From NCBI RefSeq assembly GCF_001984195.1, contig NZ_MTQN01000012.1, positions 1,116,001-1,180,000 of the forward strand: DNA of 64,000 bases, read 5' to 3'. This DNA is from Kribbella sp. ALI-6-A. GTDB taxonomy: Bacteria > Actinomycetota > Actinomycetes > Propionibacteriales > Kribbellaceae. Both the position numbers and the translations under genes were made by a program. Positions 15,981-23,828 of this stretch are shown in pieces. Each line of letters starts with the position of its first letter. Position 1 is the stretch's first letter. The notes beneath the pieces were generated by a model, which was not told the origin of the DNA, made no database searches, and saw only the letters and a program-made list of their open reading frames with translations.

Positions 15981-17530
15981 GCAATCGTGAGGCAATGCTG
16001 GAGAAGCTCGCCGCGCTGGACGCCGAGCACGCGAAGGCGCTGGCGGGTGGCGGCGAGAAGTACGTCGCGCGCCACCACAAGCGCGGCAAGCTGCTGGCGC
16101 GGGAGCGGATCGAGCTGCTGCTCGACCCCGACTCGGCATTCCTGGAGCTGTCGCCGCTGGCCGGCTGGGGCTCCGACTTCACGGTCGGCGCGAGCCTGGT
16201 CACCGGGATCGGTGTGGTCGAGGGCGTCGAGTGCCTGATCACCGCGAACGATCCGACGGTCAAGGGCGGCGCGAGCAACCCGTGGACGCTGAAGAAAGCG
16301 TTGCGCGCCGACGAGATCGCGCGGGCGAACCGGCTGCCGGTGATCAGCCTGGTCGAGTCCGGCGGTGCGGATCTTCCCACGCAGAAGGAGATCTTCATCC
16401 CCGGCGGGGCGATGTTCCGCAACCTGACCCGGCTGTCGGCCGAGGGCATTCCGACGATCGCGCTGGTCTTCGGAAACTCGACCGCGGGCGGCGCGTACAT
16501 CCCCGGCATGAGCGACTACGTGGTGATGGTCGACGGGGGCGCGAAGGTCTTTCTGGCCGGGCCGCCGCTGGTGAAGATGGCGACCGGTGAGGACGCCGAC
16601 GACGAGTCGCTCGGCGGCGCCGCGATGCACGCGCGCGTCTCGGGACTCGCGGACTACTTCGCCGTCGACGAGCCCGACGCGATCCGGCTCGGGCGGCAGA
16701 TCGTCTCGCGGCTGAACTGGAACAAGCTCGGCCCGCCGCCGGCGCCGTCGTACGAGGAGCCGTTGTACGACGCGGACGAGCTGCTCGGCATCGTGCCGGG
16801 CGACCTGAAGGTCCCGTTCGATCCGCGGGACGTGATCGCGCGGGTGGTGGACGGGTCGGTGTTCGACGAGTTCAAGCCGCTGTACGGGTCGTCGCTGGCG
16901 ACCGGATGGGCGTCGGTGCACGGGTATCCGGTCGGGATCCTGGCGAACGCGCGCGGCGTGCTGTTCTCCGAGGAGTCGCAGAAGGCCGCGCAGTTCATCC
17001 AGCTGGCGAACCGCACGTCGGTGCCGTTGATCTTCCTGCACAACACGACCGGCTACATGGTCGGGCAGGAGTACGAGCAGGGCGGGATCATCAAGCACGG
17101 CGCGCAGATGATCAACGCGGTCTCGAACTCGAAGGTGCCGCACGTCTCGATCCTGATGGGGGCGTCGTACGGCGCCGGGCACTACGGGATGTGCGGACGG
17201 GCGTTCGATCCGCGGTTCCTGTTCGCCTGGCCGTCGGCGAAGTCGGCGGTGACGGGGCCGCAGCAGCTCGCCGGGGTGCTGTCGATCGTCGCGCGGGCCG
17301 CCGCTGCCGCGAAGGGCCAGCCGTACGACGAGGACGGGGACGCCGCGATGCGCGCGTACGTCGAGGGGCAGATCGAGGCGGAGTCGCTGCCGATGTTCCT
17401 GTCCGGGCGGCTGTACGACGACGGCGTGATCGATCCGCGCGACACCCGGACCGTGCTCGGGCTGTGCCTGTCCGCCATTCACTCGGCGCCGGTGGAGGGC
17501 ACGTCCTCCTTCGGCGTGTTCAGGATGTGA
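15977..17530 (+). CDS. Acyl-CoA carboxylase carboxyltransferase (beta) subunit
   Basis: This 517-residue protein is a crotonase-fold carboxyltransferase. The N-terminal half holds KLLARERIELLLDPDSAFLEL, LITANDPTVKGGASNPWTLKK and the oxyanion-hole segment STAGGAYIPGMSDYVVMV. The C-terminal half holds FIQLANRTSVPLIFLHNTTGYMVG and the second glycine-rich SYGAGHYGMCGRAFDPRF. The sequence is closer to methylcrotonyl/geranyl-CoA carboxylase beta subunits than to propionyl-CoA carboxylase, judging by ESGGADLPTQKEIF and the GQEYEQGGIIKHGA region. It would transfer carboxyl from biotin to an enoyl-CoA. It pairs with the alpha subunit just downstream. Confidence 0.88.
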   Translation: MSNREAMLEKLAALDAEHAKALAGGGEKYVARHHKRGKLLARERIELLLDPDSAFLELSPLAGWGSDFTVGASLVTGIGVVEGVECLITANDPTVKGGASNPWTLKKALRADEIARANRLPVISLVESGGADLPTQKEIFIPGGAMFRNLTRLSAEGIPTIALVFGNSTAGGAYIPGMSDYVVMVDGGAKVFLAGPPLVKMATGEDADDESLGGAAMHARVSGLADYFAVDEPDAIRLGRQIVSRLNWNKLGPPPAPSYEEPLYDADELLGIVPGDLKVPFDPRDVIARVVDGSVFDEFKPLYGSSLATGWASVHGYPVGILANARGVLFSEESQKAAQFIQLANRTSVPLIFLHNTTGYMVGQEYEQGGIIKHGAQMINAVSNSKVPHVSILMGASYGAGHYGMCGRAFDPRFLFAWPSAKSAVTGPQQLAGVLSIVARAAAAAKGQPYDEDGDAAMRAYVEGQIEAESLPMFLSGRLYDDGVIDPRDTRTVLGLCLSAIHSAPVEGTSSFGVFRM

Positions 17531-17535
17531 CGACG

Positions 17536-19491
17536 ATGATCAACTCGGTGCTGGTGGCCAACCGCGGGGAGATCGCGCGGCGGGTGTTCCGGACGGCGCG
17601 GGCGTTGGGGCTGGGCACGGTCGCGGTGCACTCGACCGCCGACGCGTCGGCGCCGTACGTCGGGGAGGCGGATGCGGCGGTCCTGCTGCCGGGGAACGCT
17701 CCGGGTGAGACGTATCTGCGCGGCGACCTGGTGATCGCGGCGGCGCGCGCGGCGGGAGCCGACGCGGTGCATCCGGGCTACGGGTTCTTGTCGGAGAACG
17801 CGTCGTTCGCGCGCGACGTGATCGACGCGGGCCTGACGTGGATCGGGCCGCCGGTCGAGGCGATCGCGGCGATGGGGTCGAAGGTCGAGGCGAAGAAGCT
17901 GATGGCGGCGGCCGGCGTACCGGTGCTGGCGGAGCTGGGGTCGGTGGACGCCGACGACCTGCCGGTGCTGGTGAAGGCCTCCGCCGGTGGCGGCGGTCGC
18001 GGGATGCGGGTGGTGCATCGGCTGGAGGATCTGGCCGGGGAGATCGAGGCGGCGTCGGCGGAGGCGTTGTCGGCGTTCGGGGACGGGACGGTCTTCTGCG
18101 AGCGGTATCTGGCGACCGGGCGGCACATCGAGGTGCAGGTGCTGGCGGATCAGCACGGGACGGTGTGGGCGGTCGGCGAGCGGGAGTGCTCGATCCAGCG
18201 GCGGCACCAGAAGGTCGTCGAGGAGTCACCGTCGCCGCTGGTGGAGCGGGTGCCGGGGATGCGCGCGGAGTTGTTCGCGGCGGCGCGGAAGGCCGCTGAG
18301 GCGATCGGGTACGTCGGGGCGGGGACGGTGGAGTTCCTGGCGGACGAGGCCGGGCGGTTCTACTTCCTGGAGATGAACACGCGGCTCCAGGTGGAGCATC
18401 CGGTGACTGAGGCTGTGACCGGGTTGGATCTGGTGGCGTTGCAGATGTCGATCGCGGCGGGTGAAGCCTTGCCGGCTCAGCCGCCGGAGCCGGTGGGGCA
18501 TTCCATCGAGGTGCGGTTGTACGCCGAGGAGCCGGCGCAGGACTGGCAGCCGCAGACCGGCCGCCTCCACCGCTTCGCGCTTCCCGCGTGCGAATTCGAG
18601 CCTGGTGGACCACGAAGTGGTGCGCCTTGGGTGCGCGTGGATTCCGGTGTCGTGTCGGGCTCCGAGGTTTCGCCGTACTACGACGCGATGCTGGCGAAGG
18701 TGATCGTCTGGGGCGCCACTCGGGACGCGGCTGCTCGGCGGTTGGCTTCCGCGCTGGCTTCGGCGCAGATCCACGGCGTACGGACGAATCGGGATCTGCT
18801 GGTGTGGATCCTGCGGCATCCCGCGTTTGGCGCCGGAGACACCGATACCGGGTTCTTCGAGCGGTACGGGGTCGGCGAACCCCTTGCGGACAAGGAAGCC
18901 GAGGAGTTGTCGGCGCTGGCGGCGGCGCTGGCGGATGCGGCGCGGAATCGCGCGACGGCGAAGGTGCAAGGCAGGCTGCCGAGCGGGTGGCGGAATCTGC
19001 CGTCGCAGCCGCAGCGGAAGAGCTACGCGGTCGGCGATTCGACGTACGAGGTGTCCTACCGGCTGACGCGGGACGGGCTGGTGACCGACGGCGACGTGAA
19101 GCTGGTCGAGGCGTCCGCGGAGCGGGTGGTGCTGGACCTGGGTGGAGTACGCCGCGGGTTTGCCGTGGCGGCGTACCCGGGGCTGGTGTGTGTGGACTCG
19201 GCGCTGGGCCCGGTGGCCTTGACGCCGGTCGAGCGGTTCCCGGATCCGGCGCGGCAGCTGGCGGCCGGCTCGTTGGTGGCGCCGATGCCGGGATCGGTGA
19301 TCCGCGTGGGGGTGGCGGTGGGCGACGAGGTGAAGCAGGGACAGCCGCTGCTCTGGCTGGAGGCGATGAAGATGGAGCACACCATTTCTGCTCCGGCCGA
19401 CGGGGTGGTGGCCGAGCTCACCGTGGGCGAGGGTGAGCAGGTCGAGGTCGGGGCCGTTCTGGCCGTCGTACGGGCAGGGGAGGACGCATGA
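17536..19491 (+). CDS. Biotin carboxylase / carrier (alpha) subunit of acyl-CoA carboxylase
   Basis: This 651-residue protein has, in order: biotin carboxylase N-domain (SVLVANRGEIARRVFRTARALG), ATP-grasp domain (ADAVHPGYGFLSENASFA, VLVKASAGGGGRGMRVV, QRRHQKVVEESPS, EMNTRLQVEHPVTE), a middle linker, and a C-terminal biotinyl domain with the biotin-acceptor motif EAMKM near residue 615. It carboxylates its own biotin with ATP and bicarbonate. I chose the ATG at 17536 because AGGA lies about 10 nt upstream. An in-frame GTG at 17527 overlaps the previous stop but has no space for a ribosome site. Its last codons overlap the next acyl-CoA dehydrogenase ATG. The length is typical for MCC/GCC-type alpha subunits. 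Confidence 0.92.
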   Translation: MINSVLVANRGEIARRVFRTARALGLGTVAVHSTADASAPYVGEADAAVLLPGNAPGETYLRGDLVIAAARAAGADAVHPGYGFLSENASFARDVIDAGLTWIGPPVEAIAAMGSKVEAKKLMAAAGVPVLAELGSVDADDLPVLVKASAGGGGRGMRVVHRLEDLAGEIEAASAEALSAFGDGTVFCERYLATGRHIEVQVLADQHGTVWAVGERECSIQRRHQKVVEESPSPLVERVPGMRAELFAAARKAAEAIGYVGAGTVEFLADEAGRFYFLEMNTRLQVEHPVTEAVTGLDLVALQMSIAAGEALPAQPPEPVGHSIEVRLYAEEPAQDWQPQTGRLHRFALPACEFEPGGPRSGAPWVRVDSGVVSGSEVSPYYDAMLAKVIVWGATRDAAARRLASALASAQIHGVRTNRDLLVWILRHPAFGAGDTDTGFFERYGVGEPLADKEAEELSALAAALADAARNRATAKVQGRLPSGWRNLPSQPQRKSYAVGDSTYEVSYRLTRDGLVTDGDVKLVEASAERVVLDLGGVRRGFAVAAYPGLVCVDSALGPVALTPVERFPDPARQLAAGSLVAPMPGSVIRVGVAVGDEVKQGQPLLWLEAMKMEHTISAPADGVVAELTVGEGEQVEVGAVLAVVRAGEDA

Positions 19492-20645
19492 GCTTCGTCG
19501 AGACCGAAGAGCGCCGCGCGCTGCGGGCGGCGGTGAGCGAGCTGGGGCACGAGTACGGGTACGCGTGGTTCACCGCGCGGGCGCGCAAGGGCGAGCAGAC
19601 CACCGAGCTGTGGCAGGAGGCCGGCAAGCTCGGCTATCTGGGCGTCAACCTGCCCGAGCAGTACGGCGGAGGCGGCGGCGGGATGGCCGACCTGTCGATC
19701 GTGCTGGAGGAGTTGGGCGCGGCCGGCTGCCCGCTGCTGATGATGGTCGTCTCGCCCGCGATCTGCGGCACGGTGATCAGCCGGTTCGGCACCGACGGCC
19801 AGAAGCAGCGCTGGCTGCCGGGGCTCGCGGACGGCTCGACCACGATGGCGTTCGCGATCACCGAACCGGACGCCGGGTCGAACTCGCACAACATCACCAC
19901 CACCGCGCGGCGGACCGCTGACGGCTGGTCGCTGTCCGGCCGGAAGGTCTACATCTCCGGCCTCGACGTCGCGCAGGCCGTGCTGGTCGTCGGCCGGACC
20001 GAGGACGCGAAGACCGGCCGGCTCAAGCCCGCGCTGTTCATCGTGCCGACCGACGCGCCGGGGGTCGAGTTCCGGCAGATCGAGATGGACCTGATCAGCC
20101 CGGACAAGCAGTTCTCGCTGTACCTGGACGACGTCGCGCTGCCCACCGAGGCGCTGGTCGGTTCCGAGGACGCCGCACTGCTGCAGCTGTTCGCCGGGCT
20201 GAACCCCGAGCGGATCATGGCCTCGGCGTTCGCGATCGGCATCGGCCGGCACGCGCTCGGCAAAGCCGTTGCCTATGTCAAGGACCGGCAGGTCTGGAAG
20301 GCCCCGATCGGCGCCCACCAGGGGATCTCGCACCCGCTGGCCCAGGTCAAGATCGAGCTCGAACTGGCCCGGCTGATGATGCAGAAGGCGGCCGCCCTGT
20401 ACGACGCGGGCGAAGACCTGGCCGCCGGCGAGGCCGCGAACATGGCCAAGTACGCCGCCGGCGAGGCGTGCGTCCGGGCCACCGACCAGGCGGTGCAGTC
20501 GCTCGGCGGCAACGGCATGACGGTCGAGTACGGCGTCGCGTCGCTGGTCGCCGCGGCCCGCGCGACCCGGATCGCCCCGGTCAGCCGGGAGATGATCCTC
20601 AACTTCGTCGCCCAGCACTCCTTGGGTCTACCCAAGTCGTACTGA
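19488..20645 (+). CDS. Acyl-CoA dehydrogenase (second of the operon)
   Basis: This 385-residue acyl-CoA dehydrogenase has the FAD-binding AFAITEPDAGSNSHNITTTARR and GRKVYISG segments. The C-terminal helical domain contains QVWKAPIGAHQGISHPLAQVKIELE and SLGGNGMTVEYG, with the putative catalytic glutamate in TVEYG. It is only distantly similar to the first dehydrogenase of the operon, so the pathway probably has two separate oxidation steps or two substrate lengths. The ATG overlaps the stop of the alpha subunit (ATGA). A 42-nt gap with a GGAAAGGA site separates it from the ligase. Confidence 0.9.
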   Translation: MSFVETEERRALRAAVSELGHEYGYAWFTARARKGEQTTELWQEAGKLGYLGVNLPEQYGGGGGGMADLSIVLEELGAAGCPLLMMVVSPAICGTVISRFGTDGQKQRWLPGLADGSTTMAFAITEPDAGSNSHNITTTARRTADGWSLSGRKVYISGLDVAQAVLVVGRTEDAKTGRLKPALFIVPTDAPGVEFRQIEMDLISPDKQFSLYLDDVALPTEALVGSEDAALLQLFAGLNPERIMASAFAIGIGRHALGKAVAYVKDRQVWKAPIGAHQGISHPLAQVKIELELARLMMQKAAALYDAGEDLAAGEAANMAKYAAGEACVRATDQAVQSLGGNGMTVEYGVASLVAAARATRIAPVSREMILNFVAQHSLGLPKSY

Positions 20646-20687
20646 TTCGGACACAGTCTTGCCACTCAGCTTCGGAAAGGACCGCCC

Positions 20688-22253
20688 ATGGTGATTCACA
20701 GCGAGTTCCCGCCGGTCGAGGTGCTGGACGTGCCGATCCACGACGCCGTGCTCGGCCGCGCCCAGGAGTACGGCGATCGGCCGGCCCTGGTCGACGGCGT
20801 GACCGGGAAGGAGATCAGTTACGCGCAGCTGGACGCGATGAGCCGCCGGGTCGCGGCCGGCTTCGCCGAGCTCGGCATCGCCAAGGGTGACGTGATCGCG
20901 CTGCACAGCCCGAACACGATCATCTACCCGGTCGTCTTCTACGGCGCGACCCGCGCCGGTGCGACCGTGACCACCGTCAACGCGCTCTACACCGCCGAAG
21001 AGCTGCACAAGCAACTCGTCGACTCGAAGGCGACGCTGCTGGTGACGATCTCGCTGTTCCTCCCGGTGGCGACCGCCGCCGTCGAGGGCACCGACGTCCG
21101 GGAGATCCTCGTCTGCGACCAGGCCGCGGGCTACCGCTCGGTGATGGAGCTGGTCGCCTCGACCGGTCCCGAGCCGGTGATCTCCTTCGACGCTGCCGAG
21201 GATGTCGCCGTCCTGCCGTACTCCAGCGGGACGACGGGCGCGGCCAAGGGCGTGATGCTGACGCACCGCAACATCGCGACCAACATCGCCCAGGCCCAGG
21301 CGACCTTCACGATGGGCGAGGACGAGCGGATCATCGCGATCCTGCCGTTCTTCCACATCTACGGGCTGAGCGTGCTGATGAACCTGCCGCTGCGGGCCGG
21401 CGCGACCGTGGTGGTGCTGCCGAAGTTCGACCTGGACCAGTTCCTGACCACGCTGGACCAGCAGCGGATCACCCGGGCGTTCGTCGCGCCGCCGATCGTG
21501 CTCGCGCTGGCCAAGCACCCGGCCGTGGACGGGGTCGACCTGTCCGCCCTGAGGTACGTGACTTCGGCCGCGGCGCCGCTCGACGGTGAGCTGGCTGAGG
21601 CGTGTGCGAAGCGGCTCGGGCTGCACGCGGTCCTGCAGGCGTACGGGATGACCGAGCTGTCGCCCGGCACGCACGCCGTACCGCAGGACGCTGTCGATCC
21701 GCCGGCCGGAGCCGTGGGCAAGCTGTTCCCGTCCACCGAGATGCGACTGGTCGGTGCCGATGGCAACGATGTGGGCGAGGGCGAGACCGGGGAGATCTGG
21801 ATCCGCGGTCCGCAGGTGATGAAGGGTTACCTCGGGCGGCAGGCCGAGACCGACGCCACGATCGACCCGGACGGCTGGCTGCACACGGGCGACATCGGGC
21901 GGGTGGACGAGCGCGGCTACCTGTACGTCGTCGACCGGGTCAAGGAGCTGATCAAGTACCACGGCTACCAGGTGCCGCCGGCCGAGCTGGAGGCCGTGCT
22001 GCTGACCGACGACCGGGTCGCGGACGCCGCGGTGATCGGGGTGCAGTCCGAGGGCAACGAGGTGCCGAAGGCGTTTGTCGTCCCGATGCCGGGCAGCGGG
22101 CTGACCGAGCAGGACGTGATGGACTACGTGGCCGAGCGGGTGGCGCCGTACAAGAAGATCCGGCAGGTGGAGTTCATCGAGGCGGTGCCGAAGGCGGCGT
22201 CGGGCAAGATCCTGCGCCGCGAACTGCGGGCCCGGGAGTCCTCGGGTGGCTGA
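20688..22253 (+). CDS. AMP-forming acyl-CoA ligase (4CL-like)
   Basis: This 521-residue ANL-superfamily enzyme has the phosphate loop YSSGTTGAAKGVMLTHRN (about 180-197), the adenine motif QAYGMTELSPGTH, the hinge segment GWLHTGDIGRVDERGYLYVVDR and the C-terminal lysine motif PKAASGKILRREL. It would activate a free acid to its CoA thioester and so feed the acyl-CoA dehydrogenase and carboxylase genes upstream. The layout resembles 4-coumarate:CoA ligase-type proteins, which also activate aliphatic acids. It overlaps the regulator gene downstream by 8 nt, so the regulator is co-transcribed. Confidence 0.92.
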   Translation: MVIHSEFPPVEVLDVPIHDAVLGRAQEYGDRPALVDGVTGKEISYAQLDAMSRRVAAGFAELGIAKGDVIALHSPNTIIYPVVFYGATRAGATVTTVNALYTAEELHKQLVDSKATLLVTISLFLPVATAAVEGTDVREILVCDQAAGYRSVMELVASTGPEPVISFDAAEDVAVLPYSSGTTGAAKGVMLTHRNIATNIAQAQATFTMGEDERIIAILPFFHIYGLSVLMNLPLRAGATVVVLPKFDLDQFLTTLDQQRITRAFVAPPIVLALAKHPAVDGVDLSALRYVTSAAAPLDGELAEACAKRLGLHAVLQAYGMTELSPGTHAVPQDAVDPPAGAVGKLFPSTEMRLVGADGNDVGEGETGEIWIRGPQVMKGYLGRQAETDATIDPDGWLHTGDIGRVDERGYLYVVDRVKELIKYHGYQVPPAELEAVLLTDDRVADAAVIGVQSEGNEVPKAFVVPMPGSGLTEQDVMDYVAERVAPYKKIRQVEFIEAVPKAASGKILRRELRARESSGG

Positions 22254-22848
22254 GCCCCTGCGCGCTCCGCAGCAGGACCGGAGCCGGGCGACTCGGCAGA
22301 AGCTGCTCGAGGCTTCGGTCGAGTCACTGGCCCAGGTCGGGTACGCCGCGACGACGGTGGCCGTCGTCGCGGCACGCGCCGGGGTGTCACGGGGAGCCGC
22401 GCAGCACCACTTCCCGACCCGGGCGGACCTGTTCGAGGCGGCGGTCGAGTACATGACCGAGGTGCGGCTGGCGGAGATCCGGTCGCACGCCGCGTCGCTG
22501 CCGGTGGGAGCCGGGCGGACCGAGGCGATCGTGGCGATGCTGGCCGACGTCTACACGGGACCGCTGTTCCGCGCCGCGCTGCACCTGTGGGTCGCGGCGT
22601 CGACCGAGGAGCCGCTGCGGCGGCAGATCGTCCGGCTGGAGGCGCACGTCGGGCGGCAGGCACACCGGGCCCTGCTGGAGGTGCTCGACGTGAGCGAGAA
22701 GACGCCGGGCGTGCGTGAGACCGTGCAGGGGATTCTGGACATGGCCCGCGGGCTCGGCCTGGCCGACCTGCTGACCGACGACAGCAAGCGCCGCCGGGGC
22801 ATCGTCCGGCAGTGGTCGAAGATCCTGGACCAGGCGCTGTCAGGCTGA
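22246..22848 (+). CDS. TetR/AcrR-family regulator of the acyl-CoA operon
   Basis: This 200-residue protein starts at a GTG inside the end of the ligase gene. The N-terminal helix-turn-helix is VGYAATTVAVVAARAGVSRGAAQHHFPTR (about 31-59; the AA-AGVSRGA-HHF core is conserved). The C-terminal ligand domain is helical and unremarkable. Being last in the operon, it probably senses an acyl-CoA or terpenoid intermediate and controls the operon promoter in front of 12348 or 13147. No obvious palindrome for it was found in the short gaps of the operon. Confidence 0.85.
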   Translation: MAEPLRAPQQDRSRATRQKLLEASVESLAQVGYAATTVAVVAARAGVSRGAAQHHFPTRADLFEAAVEYMTEVRLAEIRSHAASLPVGAGRTEAIVAMLADVYTGPLFRAALHLWVAASTEEPLRRQIVRLEAHVGRQAHRALLEVLDVSEKTPGVRETVQGILDMARGLGLADLLTDDSKRRRGIVRQWSKILDQALSG

Positions 22849-22943
22849 GCGCTGGAGTTCTTCGGGCGCGTTGTCGGATTCCGGGTCGCGGGTTCGTGGA
22901 CAAGACAACCGGACCGAACAAGCTCCCCGACAGGAGAACCACG

Positions 22944-23762
22944 ATGAACGACCAGGCCAGCCAAGTCACCAGACCGTTCCGATTCGGGGTCGTCGCGCCG
23001 ATCACGTCCGACCTGCCGACGTGGCGGGACCGCGTCCGCCGCATCGCTGACAGCGGCTACTCGACGTTGCTGATGCCCGACGTTCCCACCTGGCAACCAG
23101 CCCTCGGCCCCACGCTGGCGACCGCGGCCGCGCTCACCGACTTGCGGATCGGCTCGTGGGTCTATGCCGCCGCGCTGCGTGACCCATGGAGCACGGCGTG
23201 GGAGGCCCACTCACTCTCGGTCCTCACGGAGGGCCGCTTCGACATGGGCATCGGCGCCGGCCGACCAGGGATCGAGGTCGAACTGGGGCTGCCCGCCGTC
23301 TCCCTCGCCGAGCGTCGCGAGAGGATGCGCGAGACCGTGGCCGCCCTGCGGCGGTTCGACGGACCGGATCTGCACACGCCGGTGGTGATGGCGGTGAGCG
23401 GATCGAAGTCGCAGGCGCTGGCGCTCGAAGTCGCCGACGCGGTCACGTTCGTGCTCCCACCGGACGATGACCGGGTCGAGACCACGAACCGGGTCCACGA
23501 CTTTCTCGGGAGCCGGGACATCGAGCTCGCTCAGCACGTCGCCGTTGTCGGCGACGGTGTCGCTCCGTTCATGGCCCCGCCCGACCTCGACACCGCGGCG
23601 CTACACGCGGCCGACTCGCTCGTCGTCCTGCCGAGCGATCCCGCGGCAGCCGCCGAAGAGATCCAACGACGTCGCGAGGAAATCGGGTTCTCCTACTTCG
23701 TCATCGGCGCCGACTTTGCCGACACCCTCGCGCCGGTCGTGACCGAGCTGGCCGGCCGGTAG
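22944..23762 (+). CDS. LLM-class F420-dependent oxidoreductase
   Basis: This 272-residue protein belongs to the luciferase-like monooxygenase family, TIGR03621 type. Visible segments are FRFGVVAPITSDLPTWRDRVRRIADSGY, an IGSWVYAAALRDPWSTAWEAHSLSVLTEGRFDMGIGAGRPG stretch (the GR.D.GIGAG signature), and a C-terminal half cut shorter than in full-length monooxygenases. Enzymes of this group bind coenzyme F420 and act in the cytoplasm. The substrate is unknown. AGGAG lies 7 nt upstream of the ATG. It is separated by 95 nt from the TetR gene and may have its own promoter. Confidence 0.85.
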   Translation: MNDQASQVTRPFRFGVVAPITSDLPTWRDRVRRIADSGYSTLLMPDVPTWQPALGPTLATAAALTDLRIGSWVYAAALRDPWSTAWEAHSLSVLTEGRFDMGIGAGRPGIEVELGLPAVSLAERRERMRETVAALRRFDGPDLHTPVVMAVSGSKSQALALEVADAVTFVLPPDDDRVETTNRVHDFLGSRDIELAQHVAVVGDGVAPFMAPPDLDTAALHAADSLVVLPSDPAAAAEEIQRRREEIGFSYFVIGADFADTLAPVVTELAGR

Positions 23763-23780
23763 CACGCGATCGTGCGCCGG
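23756..23780. terminator. Hairpin between convergent genes
   Basis: CCGG and GCACG pair with CGTGC and CCGG around a CGAT loop, with a small internal bulge. It lies between the convergent LLM and NACHT genes and probably ends transcription from both. Confidence 0.5.
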
Positions 23781-23828
23781 AACGACGTTCACCAGTCGGC
23801 AGATTCACAACACAGCGAGCTTCTGTTC

